From NCBI GenBank assembly GCA_023260935.1, contig JALQTL010000070.1, forward strand, positions 1-10,609: a stretch of DNA of 10,609 bases, given 5' to 3'. Position numbers and translations under genes: made by a program. A model generated the notes under the pieces. It was not told the DNA's origin, ran no database searches, and was given only the letters and a program-made list of their open reading frames with translations. This DNA is from Paracoccaceae bacterium. Its GTDB lineage: Bacteria > Pseudomonadota > Alphaproteobacteria > Rhodobacterales > Rhodobacteraceae. Shown here one piece after another: positions 6,692 to 10,609 of this stretch (positions within the stretch are counted from its first letter, which is position 1; every line of letters starts with the position of its first letter).

Positions 6692-7159
6692 ATGAGACTG
6701 ACCTTGACTGCACTGACACTTGCCACCTTCGCCCTTGGCGCCCCCGTGCTGGCGCAGGATGCACCGACGGGTGATGCCGCCGCCGGCGAGAAGGTCTTTG
6801 CAAAATGCCAGACCTGCCATGTGGTTGCCGATGCCGATGGCAACGTGCTGGCCGGCAAGAATGCCAAGACCGGACCGAACCTTTACGGCCTGCCGGGCCG
6901 CGCCGCGGGAAGCTATGAAGGCTTCAACGGCTATGGCGACTCGATCAAGAAATTGGGCGAGTCCGGCTTTGCGTGGAACGAGGCCGACTTTGTCGAATAT
7001 GTCGCCGATCCGGCCAAGTTCCTGAAGGCCAAGCTGGATGACAAGGGCGCAAAGACGAAGATGAGCTTCAAGCTGACCAAGGAAGAAGACGCCAAGAATG
7101 TCTGGGCCTTCCTTGCCTCGCTGTCGCCCGCTGCGGAAGCGGCCCCTGCGTCGAACTGA
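6692..7159 (+). CDS. cycA: Cytochrome c2, periplasmic electron carrier
   Basis: Cytochrome c2 shuttles electrons in the periplasm from the cytochrome bc1 complex to the photo-oxidised reaction centre, and in respiration to cytochrome oxidase. The 155-residue precursor opens with a Sec signal peptide (MRLTLTALTLATFALGAPVL, likely cut after AQ at 21-22). Haem attaches through C39 and C42 of CQTCH, with H43 as one axial ligand. AKTGPNLYGLPGR (58-70) and NGYGDSIKKLGESGFAW follow the R. sphaeroides protein closely, and M124 in KTKMSFKL is the sixth ligand. The insertions near 50 and 115 are those of the large c2 subclass. An Ala/Pro-rich tail (SPAAEAAPASN) extends past the usual end. An intrinsic terminator follows 31 nt after the stop. 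Confidence 0.96.
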   Translation: MRLTLTALTLATFALGAPVLAQDAPTGDAAAGEKVFAKCQTCHVVADADGNVLAGKNAKTGPNLYGLPGRAAGSYEGFNGYGDSIKKLGESGFAWNEADFVEYVADPAKFLKAKLDDKGAKTKMSFKLTKEEDAKNVWAFLASLSPAAEAAPASN

Positions 7160-7190
7160 TCGGGCAGGCTGTCCGTAGGGACGGAATGGG

Positions 7191-7220
7191 AAGGGCCCCC
7201 GATCAACGGGGGCCCTTTCT
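7191..7220 (+). terminator. Intrinsic terminator of the puh-hemA-cycA block
   Basis: AAGGGCCCCCG (7191-7201) pairs perfectly with CGGGGGCCCTT (7207-7217) over 11 bp around a 5-nt loop (ATCAA). A T-rich tail TTTCTTTT follows directly. This is a textbook Rho-independent terminator for the + strand and lies 31 nt after the cycA stop. On the - strand the stem is not followed by a T-run, so it should not end the ure transcript equally well. Confidence 0.9.
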
Positions 7221-7235
7221 TTTGTCTTGGTGAGG

Positions 7236-7247
7236 CCCGGATCCGGG
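7236..7247. repeat. 12-nt perfect palindrome in the cycA-ureG gap
   Basis: CCCGGATCCGGG reads the same on both strands. It lies in the 130-nt stretch between the cycA terminator and the ureG stop, which otherwise holds no gene. Its role is unknown, and in DNA this GC-rich it may be chance. Confidence 0.4.
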
Positions 7248-7347
7248 AATCCATCGCCCCCGGCAAGCCGCAGGACCGGGGGGCCAGTCCCGCGGACGCC
7301 CCGGGATATGTCCGAACAGATGAAGGGCGGAAAGGCGGGTGGCAGGG

Positions 7348-7968
7348 TCAGCCGCGCAGGGAAAGCCCGCCTTCGCGTTGAAGAAAGGCCACCACCTCGT
7401 CGATGCCACGACCATGGCGCAGCTGCGCCATGACATAGGGCCTGTCGCCACGGGCGCGGCGGGTATCTTCTTCCAGAAGCACGGGATCGACGCCGACATG
7501 GGGGGCCAGATCTGTCTTGTTCACGACCAAAAGGTCAGACCGGGTAAGGCCCGGCCCCTTCTTGCGCGGTATGTCCTGCCCGGCTGCGGTGTCGATCACA
7601 TAGATCGTCAGGTCCGCCAGTTCAGGGCTGTAGGTGGCGGCCAGATTGTCACCCCCGGATTCGATCAGGATCAGATCCAGATCGGCAAAGGAGGCCCTGA
7701 GATCGGCCACGGCCGCAAGGTTGATGCTGGCATCCTCGCGGATGGCGGTATGCGGGCAACCGCCGGTTTCCACCCCCCTGATCCGGTCGGCGGGCAGCAC
7801 CTGGGCGCGCATCAGGTATTCCGCATCCTCGCGCGTGTAGATGTCATTGGTGATCACCGCCATCGAGCAGCGCGGCGCAAGGGCGCGGGCCAGATGTTCG
7901 GTAAGCGTGGTCTTGCCGGCCCCCACCGGGCCACCGATACCCACGCGCAGGGGACCATGTGACGTCAT
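7348..7968 (-). CDS. ureG: Urease accessory GTPase UreG
   Basis: UreG is the SIMIBI-class GTPase that drives nickel transfer into apo-urease within the UreD-UreF-UreG complex, and it receives nickel from UreE. The 206 residues show the P-loop GGPVGAGKT (12-20), the metal-binding CPH motif (71-73) that binds nickel at the dimer interface, the Walker-B-like ESGGD (103-107) and the guanine-specificity motif NKTD (150-153). Length agrees with the family (about 205). It is the last gene of the ure group in this window. Its ATG overlaps the ureF stop by 4 bp (7965-7968). The 3' flank (7221-7347) has only a GC-rich dyad without a T-run, so its terminator is unclear. Confidence 0.97.
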   Translation of the reverse strand: MTSHGPLRVGIGGPVGAGKTTLTEHLARALAPRCSMAVITNDIYTREDAEYLMRAQVLPADRIRGVETGGCPHTAIREDASINLAAVADLRASFADLDLILIESGGDNLAATYSPELADLTIYVIDTAAGQDIPRKKGPGLTRSDLLVVNKTDLAPHVGVDPVLLEEDTRRARGDRPYVMAQLRHGRGIDEVVAFLQREGGLSLRG

Positions 7969-8603
7969 GTTCTGAATATCCTTGTTTCAAGGGTTTCGTG
8001 CCGCATCGATGCCAGATCGGCCCCAAGGGCCGCCCCGCCCAGATCTTCGGCCGTGCTGTCGGCGGCCTGTGCCGCCAGATCGGCGATCACCGGGTGCAGG
8101 CGGGCCAGCACGCCCTGCCCCGCCTCTTGGCCCAGCGGCATGAAGCGCATGGCGACAGTGGCCAGGTTGGTCGCAAAGGCATGCAGGTAAAGCCCCGCCA
8201 CCACCGCCGGATCAAGCCCCAGCGGGGCCGCGGCCTCGGCCACCGCGACGGGCAGGCAGCGCGCGGGCAAGGGGCGCCCGGTCAGGGCCGCGACAGTGCG
8301 CGCAAAGGCAGTGCCCTGATCCAACGTCTCACTCAGCCGCTCGGCGCCCGGTTGCAGTGCGCGGGCAAGCGCATCCAATGCGTCATGGTCAGCCCCCGGG
8401 CGCAGGCCCGCGACCAAAAGGATTGCGTCCTGCCGCCCTGCCCCAAAGACCAGCACATCGTGCAGCCAGTCGTAAAGCGCCGGGGCCGTGCGCAGATCGC
8501 CCCCTGCGATAACCGTTTCCAGACCATGGGAATAGGCAAATCCACCGGTCGGAAAGGCCGGAGAAAGCCACTGCACCAAGGCCAGAAGGGCTGCCTGCGT
8601 CAT
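7965..8603 (-). CDS. ureF: Urease accessory protein UreF
   Basis: UreF is an all-helical scaffold that joins UreD and UreG to the apoenzyme and acts as a checkpoint for nickel insertion. The 212 residues open with the family signature SPAFPTGGFAYSHGLE (14-29), and further helices include FGAGRQDAILLVAGL, RCLPVAVAEAAAPLGL and AVVAGLYLHAFATNLATVAM. The alanine-rich composition is normal for the family in GC-rich genomes. Start and stop both overlap neighbours by ATGA (ureE at 8600-8603, ureG at 7965-7968), so the three genes are translationally coupled. Confidence 0.95.
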   Translation of the reverse strand: MTQAALLALVQWLSPAFPTGGFAYSHGLETVIAGGDLRTAPALYDWLHDVLVFGAGRQDAILLVAGLRPGADHDALDALARALQPGAERLSETLDQGTAFARTVAALTGRPLPARCLPVAVAEAAAPLGLDPAVVAGLYLHAFATNLATVAMRFMPLGQEAGQGVLARLHPVIADLAAQAADSTAEDLGGAALGADLASMRHETLETRIFRT

Positions 8604-9136
8604 CCGGGAAAAGCCTTGGCGGCAGACGCAGGTTGCCCATGGTGGTGCCCATGGTGGTGATGATGCCCGTCGTGGCCATGGTCATGCCCGTGGTCATGGC
8701 CCATCGGGCGGCCAAGGCCATAGGCGCCAAGTTCGGGGGCAAAGGGGGCGAGGGCCGGGCGGACCATGGCGCCCAGACGTTTCAACATCGCCTCCAGTAC
8801 ATGATCGGCGCGGATCACCAGCCGGCCGGGTTCGATCTGGCAGGGCGTGTGGCGGTTGCCGATATGCCAGGCATAACGCGCCATTTCCGGGCCCGTCACC
8901 ACCAGCACCGGTTCCTCGGCCGCCTTCACCTGAACCGCACGCCCGTCTTCCAGCAGGAAGCCCCAGACCGTGTCCAGATTGGCCACTTCCGGCAGATCGA
9001 CCAGAAACCCGTCTCCCGCTGCCGTGACCAGACGTTTGCGCCGGATCAGGCGTTCGTCATAGGTCAGCGTCACCACACCATCTGTGGCCGCGGGGGCGTG
9101 GGACAAAAGCGTTCGCGCGGGGGGAAGGTCTGGCAT
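8600..9136 (-). CDS. ureE: Urease accessory nickel metallochaperone UreE
   Basis: UreE is the cytoplasmic dimeric nickel chaperone that delivers nickel to UreG. The 178 residues have an N-terminal peptide-binding-like domain (about 1-75, with TLTYDERLIRRKRLVTAAGD) and a C-terminal metal-binding domain with the conserved AWHIGNRHTPCQIEP (89-103), whose H96 sits at the dimer metal site, and ADHVLEAMLKRLGA (110-123). A tail with 13 histidines in 20 residues (147-166) should bind extra nickel. An upstream in-frame ATG at 9184 would add 16 residues with no ribosome site. The ATG at 9136 follows a GAGG and begins MPDLPPARTLL, so I prefer it. The gap from here to ureC is about 500 nt, filled by a reversed gene. 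Confidence 0.94.
   Translation of the reverse strand: MPDLPPARTLLSHAPAATDGVVTLTYDERLIRRKRLVTAAGDGFLVDLPEVANLDTVWGFLLEDGRAVQVKAAEEPVLVVTGPEMARYAWHIGNRHTPCQIEPGRLVIRADHVLEAMLKRLGAMVRPALAPFAPELGAYGLGRPMGHDHGHDHGHDGHHHHHGHHHGQPASAAKAFPG
8639..8698 (-). repeat. Low-complexity His/Gly/Asp coding repeat in ureE
   Basis: Iterated CAT/CAC, GGC and GAC codons encode HDHGHDHGHDG and then HHHHHGHHHG. On the + strand this shows as repeated CATGG and GGTGGTG words. Such tails vary greatly in length among UreE proteins and serve as nickel-storage ligands. Confidence 0.75.
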
Positions 9137-9300
9137 CGGGGGCCTCAGCAAGGGATCGGGGTGAAGAGGGAACATGGCGCCCACAGGGGGCGGGCGCGGT
9201 CTGCGCAGGGCATCTTTTGTCGGTGGCTTAAGGGCGGATACGCGGCATTAACCTTTGTCACCCAAGCTGGCAGACAAAAGCGCAAGGAAGGGGATCGCCG
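9137..9300. other. ureE upstream region, shared with the reversed small gene
   Basis: No gene is supported in these 164 nt. The region must contain the leader for the + strand gene at 9301, and it may also contain a separate promoter for ureEFG. Part of it is relatively AT-rich (about 9211-9290). On the - strand, TTGTCT with AGGTTA 17 nt later (about 9275 down to 9247) resembles a weak promoter. I do not consider it proven. Confidence 0.3.
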
Positions 9301-9630
9301 ATGCATCAGATGTCGCTCGCCGATGAACTGGCCCAGGTCCGGGCCGAACTGGCCCGCCTGAAACTGCGTGAGGCGCGGCTGCGCGCGGCCGTTCTGGCAG
9401 CGCCCGATGCCGTGCCGCCGGGGCGCTGGTCGCAGGTGGCGGTGGTGGAAAGCCTGACCCGGGTGTTCGACCCGTCGCTTCTGCCTCAAGACCTGCGCGA
9501 AGATCCAAGGTTCATGCGGGAACGCCGGGTGGTCATGGTCAAGACCCTGCCGGTGCAGGCCCAGCCTTCCAGCCCCCGGCCCGGCTGGCCGATCCGCCGG
9601 GTTGCCCCGGAACCTGCTGCCCTGCACTGA
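9301..9630 (+). CDS. Uncharacterised 109-residue protein between ureE and ureC
   Basis: I do not recognise a named family. The ATG at 9301 is preceded by a strong Shine-Dalgarno (AAGGAAGGGG, 9284-9293) 7 nt upstream; an in-frame ATG at 9310 is an alternative. Residues 4-33 form a likely amphipathic helix or short coiled coil (DELAQVRAELARLKLREARL). A middle part follows (VVESLTRVFDPSLLPQDLRE, then REDPRFMRERRVVMVKTLP, together about 48-83), and the Pro/Arg-rich tail looks disordered. There is no signal peptide or membrane helix. The gene runs against the ure genes and its stop is only 4 nt from the ureC stop, with no terminator between. Its product might be cytoplasmic and urease-linked, but position alone does not show that. 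Confidence 0.65.
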   Translation: MHQMSLADELAQVRAELARLKLREARLRAAVLAAPDAVPPGRWSQVAVVESLTRVFDPSLLPQDLREDPRFMRERRVVMVKTLPVQAQPSSPRPGWPIRRVAPEPAALH

Positions 9631-9634
9631 CATT

Positions 9635-10465
9635 TCAGAAAAGGAAATAGCGCTGCGCCAGTGGCAATTCGCGCGCCGGTTCGCAAGTCAGAAGCACGCC
9701 ATCGGCCCGCACCTCATAGGTTTCGGGGTCCACCTCTATCGTCGGGGTGGCATCGTTCAGCACCATGTCGCGCTTGCCCAGCCCGCGGGTGCCCTGCACG
9801 GGCAGCGTTTCCTTGGCCAGACCCAGGCGGTCGCGCAGGCCATCTTGCTGGGCGGCGCGGCTGATGAAGGTCACCGCATTGCGTGTCAGGCTGCCGCCAA
9901 AGGCGCCGAACATGGGGCGCGAATGCATCGGCTGCGGCGTGGGGATAGAGGCGTTGGGATCGCCCATCTGCGCCATCACGATACAGCCGCCCATCAACAC
10001 CATTTCCGGCTTGGCCCCGAAAAACGCGGGCGACCACAGCACCAGATCGGCACGTTTGCCCACCGTGATGCTGCCGATATGATCGGCAATGCCATGAACG
10101 ATGGCCGGATTGATGGTGTATTTCGCGATGTAACGGCGCACCCGAAGGTTGTCGTTCGCCCCCTGTTCGCCCTCCAGCCGACCGCGCTGCTGCTTCATCT
10201 TGTGGGCGGTCTGCCAGGTGCGCGTGATCACCTCGCCCACCCGGCCCATGGCCTGACTGTCCGACGACAGGATGGAAAACGCGCCCATGTCGTGCAGGAT
10301 GTCCTCGGCGGCGATCGTCTCCTTGCGGATGCGGCTTTCGGCGAAGGCAACATCCTCGGGGATCGAACGGTCGAGGTGGTGGCAGACCATCAGCATGTCG
10401 AGATGCTCTTCCACCGTGTTCACCGTATAGGGCATGGTCGGGTTCGTCGACGAAGGCAGCACGTT
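9635..10465 (-). CDS. ureC: Urease alpha subunit, C-terminal part only (5'-truncated)
   Basis: UreC is the catalytic subunit that hydrolyses urea to ammonia and carbamate at a dinickel centre. Only the last 276 residues are recognisable, from NVLPSSTNPTMPYT to the canonical AQRYFLF end. These match K. aerogenes UreC residues 292-567 without length change. Present are the catalytic histidine of MLMVCHHLD (H320 equivalent) and the nickel ligand Asp of SSDSQAMGRVG (D360 equivalent). The first half, with the HxH nickel ligands, the carbamylated lysine and two further histidine ligands, is missing. The open frame continues to 10594, but those codons (rich in Ala, Ser and Thr) are unlike UreC and are the antisense of a different gene. 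As it stands this copy cannot make active urease. It may be a contig artefact. Confidence 0.93.
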   Translation of the reverse strand, partial: NVLPSSTNPTMPYTVNTVEEHLDMLMVCHHLDRSIPEDVAFAESRIRKETIAAEDILHDMGAFSILSSDSQAMGRVGEVITRTWQTAHKMKQQRGRLEGEQGANDNLRVRRYIAKYTINPAIVHGIADHIGSITVGKRADLVLWSPAFFGAKPEMVLMGGCIVMAQMGDPNASIPTPQPMHSRPMFGAFGGSLTRNAVTFISRAAQQDGLRDRLGLAKETLPVQGTRGLGKRDMVLNDATPTIEVDPETYEVRADGVLLTCEPARELPLAQRYFLF

Positions 10466-10480
10466 CTGGCTGCTGACGAC
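10463..10480. other. Breakpoint joining ureC to a hydantoinase-family gene
   Basis: Left of here the - strand encodes UreC without gaps; right of here the + strand encodes a hydantoinase-like protein. Both genes lack their 5' ends at the same place. No transposon end, target duplication or tRNA is visible. Sharing of a few bases (GCTGCTGAC area) would fit microhomology joining or an assembly join. Confidence 0.75.
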
Positions 10481-10609
10481 GCGCGCCGATCTGAGCCTCG
10501 GGATCGGCCGCGCGGTCGATGCGGCGCTTGCGGCGGCCGGGGTGGCGCCGGCGGATGTGGCGATGGTGTCGCTGTCCACCACGCTTGCCACCAATGCGCT
10601 GGTCGAAGG
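10473..10609 (+). CDS. Hydantoinase/oxoprolinase family protein, N-terminal fragment (truncated at both ends)
   Basis: The + strand frame from 10473 encodes about 45 residues: LTTRADLSLGIGRAVDAALA, then AAGVAPADVAMVSLSTTLAT and NALVEG at the window edge. LTTxxDLSxGIxRA followed by a VSLSTTLATNALVEG strand-loop is typical of the N-terminal domain of the hydantoinase A/5-oxoprolinase family (an ASKHA-like ATPase fold), ATP-dependent enzymes that open cyclic amides such as hydantoins or 5-oxoproline. In whole members this stretch follows a start motif of the kind GIDTGGTxTD by a few dozen residues; that motif is absent here because the breakpoint lies just upstream. The substrate cannot be told from the fragment. 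Confidence 0.75.
   Translation, partial: MTTRADLSLGIGRAVDAALAAAGVAPADVAMVSLSTTLATNALVE

Noticed and set aside
7339..8660. Long + strand frames opposite ureG and ureF (7339-7962 and 7959-8660)
   Set aside because: The - strand proteins carry the UreG GTPase motifs and the UreF signature; the + strand translations are His/Gln/Arg-rich and unlike any family.
8636..8702. Repeated CATGG/GGTGGTG words that look like a tandem repeat or small CRISPR-like array
   Set aside because: They are codon repeats of the ureE histidine tail, with no spacer pattern.
10466..10594. Extension of the ureC reading frame to an ATG at 10594
   Set aside because: The extra 43 residues do not resemble UreC, which should continue with about 291 conserved residues. 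The opposite strand here matches the hydantoinase family.

Overview
The window is GC-rich alphaproteobacterial DNA, most likely from a phototrophic member of the Rhodobacteraceae (Rhodobacter or Roseobacter relatives). Two things point there. One is the order lhaA-puhA-puhB-puhC-bciE-acsF-puhE-hemA-cycA, the known 3' part of a purple-bacterial photosynthesis superoperon. The other is protein sequence: the H subunit and cytochrome c2 closely resemble those of Rhodobacter sphaeroides.

Region 1 (1-7159, all + strand) is photosynthesis. A 5'-truncated lhaA (light-harvesting assembly, PucC family) is followed by puhA (reaction-centre H subunit), the assembly factors puhB and puhC, bciE and acsF (a subunit and the catalytic protein of the aerobic cyclase that makes the bacteriochlorophyll fifth ring), puhE (assembly), hemA (5-aminolevulinate synthase, the first tetrapyrrole step) and cycA (cytochrome c2, electron donor to the reaction centre). 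Pigment supply, reaction-centre assembly and the electron donor are thus encoded together. GC-rich hairpins lie in the puhA-puhB and acsF-puhE gaps. A possible 49-codon small ORF fills the puhE-hemA gap and is in frame with hemA. A strong intrinsic terminator (7191-7220) closes the block.

Region 2 (7348-9136, - strand) carries the urease accessory genes ureE-ureF-ureG, translationally coupled by 4-bp ATGA overlaps. They load nickel into urease.

Region 3 (9137-10609) is the odd part. A small uncharacterised + strand gene (9301-9630) sits between ureE and ureC, against the direction of the ure genes. The - strand ureC has only its last 276 codons. It breaks off at about 10463-10480, where the sequence turns into a + strand piece of a hydantoinase/oxoprolinase-family gene that also lacks its 5' end and runs off the window. 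This is either a real rearrangement or a chimeric contig end.

I found no tRNA, rRNA, CRISPR array, insertion sequence or phage gene. No wholly new system is evident. The best leads are the ureC/hydantoinase junction, the reversed gene inside the ure cluster, and the small ORF before hemA.
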